A stretch of 64,000 nt of DNA from positions 8,567,386-8,631,385 of the forward strand of contig NZ_VFPP01000001.1 in NCBI RefSeq assembly GCF_006716745.1, given 5' to 3'. This DNA comes from Saccharothrix saharensis (GTDB lineage: Bacteria > Actinomycetota > Actinomycetes > Mycobacteriales > Pseudonocardiaceae). The notes beneath the pieces were generated by a model that had not been told where the DNA came from, made no database searches, and saw only the letters and a list, made by a program, of their open reading frames with translations. Both the position numbers and the translations under genes were made by a program. This document shows, piece after piece, positions 51,259 to 59,929 of the stretch (the stretch's first letter is position 1; every line of letters begins with the position of its first letter).

Positions 51259-52973
51259 GCCCGCAGGCCGAGCTGCTGCTCGGGGTCACCCTGACCCGCG
51301 AGTCCGACGTGTTCCTGCTGCGCCAGTGCGGCCGCGAGGTGGCGATCGTCGTCGGCCTCGAACCGCAGGACCAGATCCGGGTGGCGACCGCGCTCAGCGA
51401 CGTGGGCCGGGAACTGCTGGCGGCCCGGCAGTCCACGCGCCTGGTGTTCGGGCTGCGGCACCACCCGGAGCCCGTGCTCGTCATCACCGTGGACGCGGCC
51501 GTGACGACCGGCCCGGGTTGGGACACCGCCCGCCGGCTGCTGGACGAGGTCACCGAGTCCGACGGGGCGGTCGAGCTGGTGAAGACGCTGCCGCGCCGCG
51601 CGCGGCCCGAACCCGCTCAACTGGCACACCTGCGCGGGATGCTGGCGCTGCCCGAGACCGACGCGCTGGAGCAGCTGCGCGCGCAGAACCAGGACCTCAT
51701 GGAGACCTTGGAGTCGCTGGAGGCGAGGCGCCGGGAACTGCTCCGCGTCAACGAGGAGCTGGAGGAGACCAACCGGGGCGTGATGGCGCTGCACAAGGAG
51801 CTGTCGGAGGAGCTGGAGCAGACCAACCAGGGCGTCGTCGCGTTCTACACCGAGCTGGAGGAGAAGTCGAACCAGCTCCGCGAGGCCGCGGAAGCGCGCA
51901 CCCGCTTCTGGTCCAACATCAGCCACGAGCTGCGCTCGCCGGTCAACTCGGTGATCGGGCTCTCCCGGCTGCTGACGGCTGCCGACGGCGATCCGCTCAC
52001 CGACGAGCAGCGCCGCCAGATCGGGCTGATCCACGCCGCGGGCTCCACCCTGCTCGCCCTGGTCAACGAGCTGCTGGACACCGCCAAAGCCGAATCCGGC
52101 AGCCTCAAGCCCAAGTTCGCGCCGGTCGACCTGCCGCTGGTGCTGGCGCAGCTGCAGGGCGCGTCCCGCCCGATGATCCGCACCGACGAGGTCGAACTGG
52201 TCGTCGACCCGCTGCCGGCGGGGGCGGAGCTGGTCTCCGACGAGGTGCTGCTGCTGCGGGTGCTGCGCAACCTGGTGTCCAACGCGCTGAAGTTCACCGA
52301 GCACGGCACCGTGCGGCTGACCGTGGGCACCGATGACGACGAGATCCGGTTCACCGTGACCGACACCGGCATCGGCATCGCGCCGCAGGAGCAGCACCGC
52401 ATCTTCGAGGAGTTCTACCAGGTGCCCGGACGGCTCCAGGTCGGCGTCGCCGGCACCGGCCTCGGCCTGCCCTACGCACGCCGCCTCACGCGTCTGCTCG
52501 GCGGCGACCTCACGCTGCGCAGCACCCTGGGCGAGGGCACGGAGGTGACGCTGCGGCTACCCCGCTCGGAGAGCGACATCCTCATCACCGGGACCACGTT
52601 GGTCGTCGAGCCCGACGACGCGGTGCGGGCGCGGGTGGCGATCTCGCTCGACGGCTTGGCGGACACGGTGCTGCAGGTGAAGGACGGGCGGGAGGCGTTG
52701 GAGCGGCTGCGCGCCGACCGGCCCGACGTGCTGGTGCTGGCGGCCGACGTGCCGCGGGTCAGCGGTCGGGAGATCCTGGCGTTCGTGCGGGCGGACGAGG
52801 CGTTGCGGGCGGTGCCCGCGGTCGTCGTGGCCGCCGACGCGGATCCGGACCTGGAGCGCGTCGTGACCGGTCTGTCCGCGGTGCTGCTCAACGCGGCCAT
52901 GATCACCCCGTCGACCCTGCGCCGGGCGTTGCGCGGCGCGGTCAGGCTGGTGCGGAGCAAGGAGAGCCGATGA
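51255..52973 (+). CDS. Hybrid sensor histidine kinase of the stressosome operon
   Basis: A 572-residue cytoplasmic kinase starting at GTG 51255 (GTGA overlap). The first 120 residues resemble a degenerate GHKL-like sensor module. A long coiled coil follows (about 130-215; QNQDLMETLESLEARRREL), then the HisKA domain with the phospho-accepting His in SNISHELRSPVN and a full HATPase (NALKFTEHG, DTGIGI, GTGLGLPYARRL). The C-terminal 120 residues form a receiver-like domain with VLVLAADVPRVSGREIL in place of the usual phospho-Asp strand, so the aspartate appears displaced and phosphotransfer in this domain is doubtful. It probably signals to the receiver-PP2C protein encoded next (ATGA overlap). 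Confidence 0.87.
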   Translation: MSPQAELLLGVTLTRESDVFLLRQCGREVAIVVGLEPQDQIRVATALSDVGRELLAARQSTRLVFGLRHHPEPVLVITVDAAVTTGPGWDTARRLLDEVTESDGAVELVKTLPRRARPEPAQLAHLRGMLALPETDALEQLRAQNQDLMETLESLEARRRELLRVNEELEETNRGVMALHKELSEELEQTNQGVVAFYTELEEKSNQLREAAEARTRFWSNISHELRSPVNSVIGLSRLLTAADGDPLTDEQRRQIGLIHAAGSTLLALVNELLDTAKAESGSLKPKFAPVDLPLVLAQLQGASRPMIRTDEVELVVDPLPAGAELVSDEVLLLRVLRNLVSNALKFTEHGTVRLTVGTDDDEIRFTVTDTGIGIAPQEQHRIFEEFYQVPGRLQVGVAGTGLGLPYARRLTRLLGGDLTLRSTLGEGTEVTLRLPRSESDILITGTTLVVEPDDAVRARVAISLDGLADTVLQVKDGREALERLRADRPDVLVLAADVPRVSGREILAFVRADEALRAVPAVVVAADADPDLERVVTGLSAVLLNAAMITPSTLRRALRGAVRLVRSKESR

Positions 52974-54520
52974 CCTCGGACAGCGCGCACGTCCTGGTCG
53001 TGGACGACACGGAGGCCAGCCGCTACGTGCGGGCCAGCTGGCTGCGCCGGGGCGGGCACCGGGTGACCGAGGCGGTCGCCGGCGGTCAGGCGCTGGAGCT
53101 GCTGGCCGCCCAGGAGTTCGACATCGTCGTCCTCGACGTCGACCTGCCCGACATGAACGGCTTCGACGTCGCCGAACGCATCAAGGGCGACCCGCGCACC
53201 GCGGCGATCCCGGTCGTGCACGTCTCGGCGGCCTTCCGCGAGGCCGAGGACCGCATCACCGGCCTCAACCGCGGCGCGGACGCCTACCTCACCGAGCCCG
53301 TGGACGCGGGCGAGCTGATGGCCACGGTCCAGGCCGCCCTGCGCTACTACCGCGCGCGGACCCTGGCCGAACGCCTGGCCGACCGGCTGGCGAAGCTCAC
53401 CGCCGGGACGATGGCCATCAACGCCGCCACGGAGTTCGACACCCTCGCGACCGAGGCGGCTCGGGCCACCGCCACCGTCCTGGCCGCTCCCGCCACGGCC
53501 ATCGGCCCCGCCGCGGACGGCGGCCGGTGGATCGCCCGTGCCACGGTCGACGGCGAGGTGGACGTGATCCGGGGGACCGCCTTCGACGAGCCGCCCGTCG
53601 GGATGTCCACCGTCACCGATCCGCCGTGGAGCCCGGGCACGCCGTCGGCGGTCGTCCTCGCCCGCGGCACCCCGACGCGCCCGGCGGTGCTGCTCGCGGT
53701 CCCCCCGGAGGCCGTGGCCACCGACGAGGACCGCACCCTGCTGGTGCAGCTCGCGCAGGCCACCGCGCTGGCCGCCGAAGGACTGTGGGCCTACGTCGAG
53801 GAGCACAAACTCGCCCTCGTGCTCCAGCGCAGCCTCCTGCCGCGCGAGCTGCCCGTCGTGCCGTCGCTGCCGATGGCGGCCCGCTACCAGCCCGCGTCGA
53901 GCCACGCGGAGATCGGCGGCGACTTCTACGAGGTCACCCGCCTCGGTGACCGGCTCCTCATCGCCATCGGCGACGTGTGCGGGCACTCCATCGGCGCCGC
54001 GACCATCATGGGCGAGGTCCGCCACGCCCTGCGCGCCTACGCCGTCGAGGAGGAGGACCCCGCGCGCATCCTGCGCAAGCTGGACGCGATGTTGTCCCGC
54101 TTCCACTCCACCAAAGGGCTGACCACCATGTGCCTGCTGCTGGTGGACCCGGCGGACGGGGCGACCGCGGTGGCCAACGCGGGCCACGTCCCCCCGTTGG
54201 TCGCCGACCACACCGGCACCGAGTACCTCGCGGTCCGCGGACCCCTGCTCGGCATCGACCTGCCGCGCCCGCCGTCGACCCACCTGGTCCTGCCGCCGGG
54301 CGCGCTGGTCCTGCTCACCACCGACGGCCTGGTGGAGCACACGGGAACGGACCTCGACGACGGCATGAACCAGTTGCGCGACGCCGTGCGGCCCGACGTC
54401 GACATGAACGCCCTGTGCGACGACCTGCTGGAGCGCTTCGGCCGGGACAAGAAGGACGACATCGCCCTGTTCGCGTTCCGGCGGCCGGTGGGAGCGCCGT
54501 CCGCCGGCGAGGAGACCTGA
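52970..54520 (+). CDS. Response regulator-GAF-PP2C (SpoIIE) phosphatase
   Basis: The 516-residue protein has an intact receiver domain (VLVVDDTEASR; phospho-Asp in IVVLDVDLPDMNGF; Lys position replaced within YLTEPVDAG), a GAF-like middle region (about 140-270) and a SpoIIE-type PP2C domain with IGGDFYEV, IAIGDVCGHS and LLTTDGLVEHTG. Such proteins act as RsbU/RsbP-like outputs that dephosphorylate an anti-anti-sigma factor. The probable target (an RsbV/BldG-type protein) and the sigma factor are not in this window. ATG 52970 overlaps the kinase stop. The stop at 54518-54520 ends the operon. Confidence 0.9.
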   Translation: MTSDSAHVLVVDDTEASRYVRASWLRRGGHRVTEAVAGGQALELLAAQEFDIVVLDVDLPDMNGFDVAERIKGDPRTAAIPVVHVSAAFREAEDRITGLNRGADAYLTEPVDAGELMATVQAALRYYRARTLAERLADRLAKLTAGTMAINAATEFDTLATEAARATATVLAAPATAIGPAADGGRWIARATVDGEVDVIRGTAFDEPPVGMSTVTDPPWSPGTPSAVVLARGTPTRPAVLLAVPPEAVATDEDRTLLVQLAQATALAAEGLWAYVEEHKLALVLQRSLLPRELPVVPSLPMAARYQPASSHAEIGGDFYEVTRLGDRLLIAIGDVCGHSIGAATIMGEVRHALRAYAVEEEDPARILRKLDAMLSRFHSTKGLTTMCLLLVDPADGATAVANAGHVPPLVADHTGTEYLAVRGPLLGIDLPRPPSTHLVLPPGALVLLTTDGLVEHTGTDLDDGMNQLRDAVRPDVDMNALCDDLLERFGRDKKDDIALFAFRRPVGAPSAGEET

Positions 54521-54591
54521 CCCGCCCGACATCGACCGCGGTGCCCGTCCATCGAAGACGACTTGGGGCGACGTCAGGAGGCACAGGGCAT

Positions 54592-54636
54592 ATGACGCGC
54601 GGTTCGCGTGAACGAACCGTCTCGGCCGGCGGGTAG
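54592..54636 (+). other. Possible 14-codon leader with hairpin before the lipoprotein gene
   Basis: AGGAGGCACAGGGCAT precedes an ATG at 54592 that encodes only MTRGSRERTVSAGG. Inside it GGTTCG and CGAACC (54601-54618) can form a small hairpin. The strong ribosome binding site on such a short frame, 31 bp before a gene with a weak one, is suggestive of a leader peptide or of re-initiation. Confidence 0.25.
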
Positions 54637-54666
54637 CGCGAACGGCTCGCGTGGCGATCAACACGT

Positions 54667-55791
54667 ATGCGCACCGCACCGGCGATCGTTTCCCTGGGCC
54701 TGTTGCTGACCGCCTGCACCACTGGCACCTCGGGTGTGCCCGACCCGGTCACGAACGAGGAAGTGGTCGTGCCGTCATTCGTGGTGGTGTCCGGGGCGGA
54801 CGGCATCGCGGTGGTCGACCGCGCGGGGCACGAGCGGGTGAACGCCTTGGGCGACGACCAACCGTGGAGCGGGCCGCTCGCCGCCGCCTTGGACGCGGGC
54901 AGCGCAGCCGTGGTCGCCGGGGACAAGGTCGCGGTCGTCGGACCGGGGCGCGACCCCGTGGTGACCGACTGCGTGGACTGTTCCGGCGTCGCGGTCACCG
55001 GTGGCCGGATCGTCACCACGCGCCGCAACCACACACCCGGCGAGGGTTTCGACATCGTCTGGTTCGACCGAGACCTGCAGGAGGTGCGCTCCCTGCCCGT
55101 GCGCCGCTTGGAGGAGCGCGACGACGGCTCGGCGGTCCAAGCGGAGAACACCGAGTCGCCGTTCACCCTCGCCGCCGACCGCGACGGCGTCACGGTCGGC
55201 TACCTGTCGCGGATCGGCGGGGTGCGCAGTGGGCCGTCGATCATCGCCCGGTACGACAACGACGGCAAGATCGTGCGCAGTACCCAGGTCAACGGAACGC
55301 TCGGCATGTCCGCCACGTCCCCGGACCGCCGTCACCTCGCGATCGGCGTCGGCGGCTCCGGCGGCGCGTGCATCACCGTCTCCGCCCCCGTCGTCGTCGA
55401 CCTCGACACCCTTGTGGTGCACCCTTTGGAGCCCTCGGTGCCCGACGGCGCGGTGGAGCTCGGGTCGCCCTACCCGTGGTTCCGGCTCACCGATCTGATG
55501 TGGCGGGACGGCACTGTGATCGCCACTGGTGAGGTGCACTCCCCTCCGGAGGGTGAAAGCTGCGATCCCGGACCCGCCCGCTGGGTCCGCGCCTACGACA
55601 CAGCCACCTCGGCGCTGACCGACGAGGAAGAAGCGCCGCGGGCAGCCGCCCGCGCGGTGGGCGACTCGTGCGCCGACCAGGTCGGCATAGTCGGACGGGC
55701 CGGTGACGGCCAATTGATCGGCGTCGGCCAGCAGTCGCTGGGCCGCTACAACCGCCTGGTGCTGGGCCGTCCGGTGGTTGCCGGATGTTGA
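54667..55791 (+). CDS. Lipoprotein with propeller-like repeats, partner of the TIR protein
   Basis: 374 residues from ATG 54667. The N-terminus has a lipobox, LGLLLTACTTG, with the lipidated Cys at residue 17, so the protein should be anchored on the outer face of the membrane. The mature chain has repeated strand patterns (GIAVVDRAGHERV, RIVTTRRN, TSPDRRHLAIGV) suggesting a beta-propeller sensor or binding domain, plus several cysteines (VTDCVDCSG). No family is recognised. The TIR gene starts 7 bases before its stop, so the two are co-translated and probably act together across the membrane. Confidence 0.75.
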   Translation: MRTAPAIVSLGLLLTACTTGTSGVPDPVTNEEVVVPSFVVVSGADGIAVVDRAGHERVNALGDDQPWSGPLAAALDAGSAAVVAGDKVAVVGPGRDPVVTDCVDCSGVAVTGGRIVTTRRNHTPGEGFDIVWFDRDLQEVRSLPVRRLEERDDGSAVQAENTESPFTLAADRDGVTVGYLSRIGGVRSGPSIIARYDNDGKIVRSTQVNGTLGMSATSPDRRHLAIGVGGSGGACITVSAPVVVDLDTLVVHPLEPSVPDGAVELGSPYPWFRLTDLMWRDGTVIATGEVHSPPEGESCDPGPARWVRAYDTATSALTDEEEAPRAAARAVGDSCADQVGIVGRAGDGQLIGVGQQSLGRYNRLVLGRPVVAGC

Positions 55792-58700
55792 CCGAAGTCC
55801 ACTACACCGCGTTCATCAGCTACCAGTCCGCGTCCCGCCCTACCGCTCGCCACCTCAAGGAGCGTCTGTACGCCGTGGCCGGGCGTCACGAGCGGGGGAC
55901 CGGGTTCAGGTTGTTCCTCGACGAGTCCGACCTGCGCCCCGGCCCGCTCGCCGAGGAGATCCGCGGCGCGCTCGACCGCTCCCGGTTCCTGGTGGTGCTG
56001 CTCGACACCGACACCCCGCGCTCGGAGTGGGTCAACGAAGAGATCCGGCACTGGCTCGCCTCCACCGGGCACGTCGACCGACTGGTTCTCGTCCGCGTGG
56101 GTGAGATCGACCTGTCCTGGGACGACGATCGCCGGGACTTCGCGGTGCCGGACGCGGTGCCCGCGGCCCTGCGAGGGGTGTTCGAGGTCGAGCAGAAGTG
56201 GATCGACCACCGGCCGCGCTGGTCGTGGCGCGACTCGGCAGCGCTCGTCGCCCTGTGCGCGCGGCTGATGGACGTGCAGCCCTCCGACTACCTGATCGAG
56301 GAAACCCGCTACCAACGCCGCCGGACCAGGACCGCCCAGGGCGTCGCAGCGGTGACGCTGGTGCTGCTGGTCGTAGCCCTGGTCGCCGGCGTCGTCGCCG
56401 TCCGGAACCGGCAGGAGGCCGAGCGCAACGCTTCGGAAGCCCGTGCCCAGGCCGACGCGGCCGAAGCCCTGCTCGCCGTGCCCGGTACGCCCACCGCGGC
56501 CATCGAGCGGGTGTTGCGCGCCGCGCGCGACAGCGACAGCCCGACCGTCCGCTCCGCGATGTTGGCCGTCTCGCAAGGCAGCTCCCGCCTCGAACACGCG
56601 TTGCGCCATCCCGGCCTGACCGACCTCGCGTTCGCCCCGGACAGCCGCGAACTGCTGGCCTGGGGTCGGCAGGGCGAGCGCACGGCGGTCCGCAGCTGGG
56701 ACGTCGCCACGAGCACCCAGCGCGTCGACACGACCGTGCCCGCGACCGGGCTGTCGGACCTCACCAGGGTCGGGCCGAACCACCTGGTCGCCTGCGCCGA
56801 CCAGGGCCCGATCGTGGTGGACCTCGCCGCCACCACCACGCGCCTCGACGGGGAGTGGACGGCGCGAGGCCCGTGCCGCGTCACCCCGTTCGACGGTGGC
56901 GCGGTCCTGCTCGGCCCGAGCTCCGCCCACGTGGTCGACCGGCGCGGTGAGGTGACGACCACGGACGGCGTCGACCGCGTCGTCGCTCTGTCCGGTTACC
57001 GCCACGTTGCGCTGTCCGGTTCGGCCGGGGTGTTCGTCGTGGCCGCCGGGCGGGCGCAGCGGCTCGACGTGCCACTGGGCTCGTCGGTCGAGGCCACCGA
57101 CCCTGTCGCCGCGCTCGTCCTGCGTGCCGGCCCCACGTCGTGGCTGTTCGCCACACCGGGGCCGGGCGGTTACCGATCACGGGCGCTCACCGTGCCGGAC
57201 ACCGCGGTCGAGGTGGCCCCGCTGTTCGACCTCGGCAAGCTGACCGGCGACCTGGCGTGGATCACCGCGGACGGCACGCTGGGTTGGACCCGCGACGAGC
57301 GGCGCGGCCACGTCGAAGACGTGGAAGGCCACCCGATGTGGCAGCCCAAGTACGACACCCGCCTCGAACCCCTGGCCAATGGCGCGTTCGTGGCCGTGCA
57401 GGGCAACACCGCCACGATCGTGCGTCCGCCCACCGGGTCCCCGCCGGTCGACGTGAAGATCTCCACGCTGCCACCCGACTGGCGGACCGAATGGACGCGG
57501 GTGCCGGTACGGCAGCGGATCGGCGTACCTGAGAGCGGCGACACCGACCCCGTGGTCGCCCGCTGCCAGGACCGCTCCTCCGTGCTGCTCGCCACCGACG
57601 CACCGGTGGGCACGTCGCTGCTGGTGGACGCGACGGCGCTGGCTGTGCCGGTGCGTGACGGTCGCTACACCCCGGGCTGCGCCCTGATCGACCTCTCCGA
57701 CTCCCTCGTCCACCACGACGCGGTCCGCGCCGGGCAGACGGTGATCCGCACCCCGTTCCAGGCCGACGCCGTCGCGTTCTCCCCGTCGGGTGGTCGTGTG
57801 GCCGTGCTCAACGAGGGCTTCCCGATCGAGGTGCTGAGCACCGGGAATGAACGTCGCCCTTGGGACGTGGCGACCACCGTCAGCGGCGACATCACCGGCG
57901 GCGTGGTGACCGCGTTCGGCGAACGCGAGGTCGTCCTGGTCGACGACGGCCTGGTGTTCACCGATGCGCGCGGCGTGGTCGAGCGCGTGCCGGTGAGCGA
58001 CGCCGGCGCGATCTCCGCGGTCGAACCCGACGGCACGGGTGCTCTGCTGGCTTCATCGCCCGGCACCGGCGTGACCTTGGTCGACGGCCGTGCCGCGACC
58101 GCAGGGCGTTGCCGCGCCGACGGCCTGCGCTACGTTCCCGCCGCGGGATACCTCGAGTCGCTCGCCGCGGCCGAGACCCCCGTTCCCGTGGACCGCGAGG
58201 GCACCGACTGCCGAACGGGCAGCCACCTGTCCGACGTGCCCGACGTCGTCTCCTACGACCTCGGCGCGACCACCGGCCGTATCGTGGCCAGGACCGACCA
58301 TGGCCTGGCCGTCACCACCTGGGTGCGCGGTGACGAGTCGTCCCTGCGCACCGTCCCCGGCCCACCGGCCGGCGCCGACGACGAGGTGTCCTTCGACCCC
58401 GCCGCCCGCACGGCGCTGGTCCACACCCCGGGAGCGCGCGCCCTCGACGTGTACCGGTACGACGGTGGCACGTGGCGCCCGGCGGCCACCGCGGTCGCCG
58501 GTGTCGGCCGGGTCGAGGCCGCGTCCCTGGTCGACGACGGCACCCTCCTGCTCGCCATCGGCTCCACCGGGGGGTTCCAGCTGTTCGACGCCACGTCCGG
58601 CCGCCTGGTGGTCAACGACCCGGGCACGCTCGACGCCACCGAGGTCGTGGCCACCTCCGCCCGCCGGATCGGTGACGAACTCGTGGTCCACCTCAAGTCC

Positions 58701-58793
58701 GACGCCGACCGCGGGCGGACGATCCGGATTCCCGTGGCCATCCCGGCGCTGCGGCGCCAGCTGTGCGAGGTCTACCGGACCGAGCACTGCTGA
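55785..58793 (+). CDS. TIR-domain transmembrane protein with C-terminal beta-propeller
   Basis: 1,002 residues from ATG 55785. The N-terminal TIR domain (about 1-150) starts with YTAFISYQSASRP, has FRLFLDESDLRPG and ends its third helix with EWVNEEIRHWL. E86 in this motif aligns with the catalytic Glu642 of SARM1, so NAD+ cleavage is possible. A single transmembrane helix follows (about 185-207, VTLVLLVVALVAGVVAV). The remaining 790 residues are WD40-like propeller repeats (TDLAFAPDSRELLAW, VAFSPSGGRVAVLN), probably extracytoplasmic. This order puts a putative sensor outside and the TIR effector in the cytoplasm. Similar TIR-TM-propeller proteins are known in actinobacteria but their function is not settled; phage defence, death or signalling are options. 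It overlaps the lipoprotein gene. Confidence 0.82.
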   Translation: MLTEVHYTAFISYQSASRPTARHLKERLYAVAGRHERGTGFRLFLDESDLRPGPLAEEIRGALDRSRFLVVLLDTDTPRSEWVNEEIRHWLASTGHVDRLVLVRVGEIDLSWDDDRRDFAVPDAVPAALRGVFEVEQKWIDHRPRWSWRDSAALVALCARLMDVQPSDYLIEETRYQRRRTRTAQGVAAVTLVLLVVALVAGVVAVRNRQEAERNASEARAQADAAEALLAVPGTPTAAIERVLRAARDSDSPTVRSAMLAVSQGSSRLEHALRHPGLTDLAFAPDSRELLAWGRQGERTAVRSWDVATSTQRVDTTVPATGLSDLTRVGPNHLVACADQGPIVVDLAATTTRLDGEWTARGPCRVTPFDGGAVLLGPSSAHVVDRRGEVTTTDGVDRVVALSGYRHVALSGSAGVFVVAAGRAQRLDVPLGSSVEATDPVAALVLRAGPTSWLFATPGPGGYRSRALTVPDTAVEVAPLFDLGKLTGDLAWITADGTLGWTRDERRGHVEDVEGHPMWQPKYDTRLEPLANGAFVAVQGNTATIVRPPTGSPPVDVKISTLPPDWRTEWTRVPVRQRIGVPESGDTDPVVARCQDRSSVLLATDAPVGTSLLVDATALAVPVRDGRYTPGCALIDLSDSLVHHDAVRAGQTVIRTPFQADAVAFSPSGGRVAVLNEGFPIEVLSTGNERRPWDVATTVSGDITGGVVTAFGEREVVLVDDGLVFTDARGVVERVPVSDAGAISAVEPDGTGALLASSPGTGVTLVDGRAATAGRCRADGLRYVPAAGYLESLAAAETPVPVDREGTDCRTGSHLSDVPDVVSYDLGATTGRIVARTDHGLAVTTWVRGDESSLRTVPGPPAGADDEVSFDPAARTALVHTPGARALDVYRYDGGTWRPAATAVAGVGRVEAASLVDDGTLLLAIGSTGGFQLFDATSGRLVVNDPGTLDATEVVATSARRIGDELVVHLKSDADRGRTIRIPVAIPALRRQLCEVYRTEHC

Positions 58794-58897
58794 ACGCCGG
58801 GGCGGCACCCGGATGCAGTGGACGTGGCCGATGTGGTCGCCGGCCCCACGCAGCACGTCGTCGCCCGTTCGCGCCGGTCATCGGGCACCCTCGACGG

Positions 58898-59446
58898 TCA
58901 TGGCGCGGAGGTGATGGCGAGGGTGACGACCCCGTGGATGCTGGGCACCGTCCCCAGACCCAGCGTGCACAGCGTGACGGCGGTGGACGGTCCGGTGATG
59001 GTCTGGACGACCGAGTCACCGGCGAACAGCCCGGCGGTGACGGTGCCGGTGATGGTGACGACCAGTGCGGCGCCGGCGGTGGTGACGGTGGTGCTGCCGG
59101 AGATCGTGGAGCTCTGACCGGTGTTCCAGGTGATGGTGAAGGTCAGCGGGGCCGACGTGAGCAGGTCCAGGCACGACAAGGCCGGGTAGGGGATGGTGGC
59201 GCTGCGGGAGCCGGAGGTCAGCCCCGGCACGCTGGTGGAGGTGCACGGTCCGTACTGGGTGGACGCGGTCACCGTCGTCGGCCCGGGGGTGAGGGTCAGC
59301 GGCGGGGTGAAGGACGCGGTCTGGCTGCTGGTCGGCAGGCAGGTCACATCCAGCGCGCCCGCCGTGGCCGGGGTGGCGGGAACCAGCATGCCCAGGACGG
59401 TGGCCGCAGTGGCGAGGAGACCGGCCAGGACCGTGCGTGAACGCAT
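58898..59446 (-). CDS. Secreted beta-rich protein, paralogue of the protein at 17768-18334
   Basis: Starting at ATG 59446, the protein is 182 residues long: signal peptide (1-30, ending ATPATA), then a Thr/Ser-rich beta domain with about four cysteines. TFTITWNTGQSSTI followed by VTAGLFAGDSVV matches the secreted protein at 17768-18334 in order and spacing, so both belong to one family of unknown function. The frame extends to 59524 but the first 26 codons are unlike a signal peptide. It converges on the TIR gene. Confidence 0.68.
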   Translation of the reverse strand: MRSRTVLAGLLATAATVLGMLVPATPATAGALDVTCLPTSSQTASFTPPLTLTPGPTTVTASTQYGPCTSTSVPGLTSGSRSATIPYPALSCLDLLTSAPLTFTITWNTGQSSTISGSTTVTTAGAALVVTITGTVTAGLFAGDSVVQTITGPSTAVTLCTLGLGTVPSIHGVVTLAITSAP

Positions 59447-59929
59447 TCGTCGCTCCGAGGGTGAGGTGCGCAAGAACCCGAAGGCGACACGAGGACGCCC
59501 GTCCTGTGGGTCGGCCACTCCCATCGGTCTGTTACTTGTTCATGGCATTCCGAATGCACTTCGGCCAGGATGGCGCAATCGACGTGGCACCTGACCGTCG
59601 GGCGACACTTTGTGTGCCACCGGCGCGTATCGGGAGGTCAGCCTTATGGGGTCTTGCCTGTGCACAGGCGGCTCAAGGGCGCACACTTCGGCAATGGTGG
59701 GGCGTCGACGGCCTTCTGCCACGCCGGAGGTGACCGGGTATGTCCGCATTTCGGGGCCCGGCAGGCGGTGTGGTGTTCGTTTGAGTGGCTGAGTGCCGCG
59801 GAGCCCGTGGTGATCGGGTGGTGTGCGCGAGCCAAGTGGGTACGGCCTCTCATCCGGCGCTAATGCGCCTTCCCCGGTGGACGAAGGAACCGGTGTTCCA
59901 CCTTCCGCACCGAACAAGGGAGTTCATCG
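59447..59929. other. Divergent spacer, no recognised gene
   Basis: Several small frames cross this stretch but none has a good start, ribosome binding site or familiar motif. GCATTC-C-GAATGC at 59545-59557 is a small palindrome within an A/T-richer patch and may be part of the promoter region of the minus-strand secreted protein. AAGGGAG at about 59916 is the ribosome binding site for the next gene. Confidence 0.35.
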
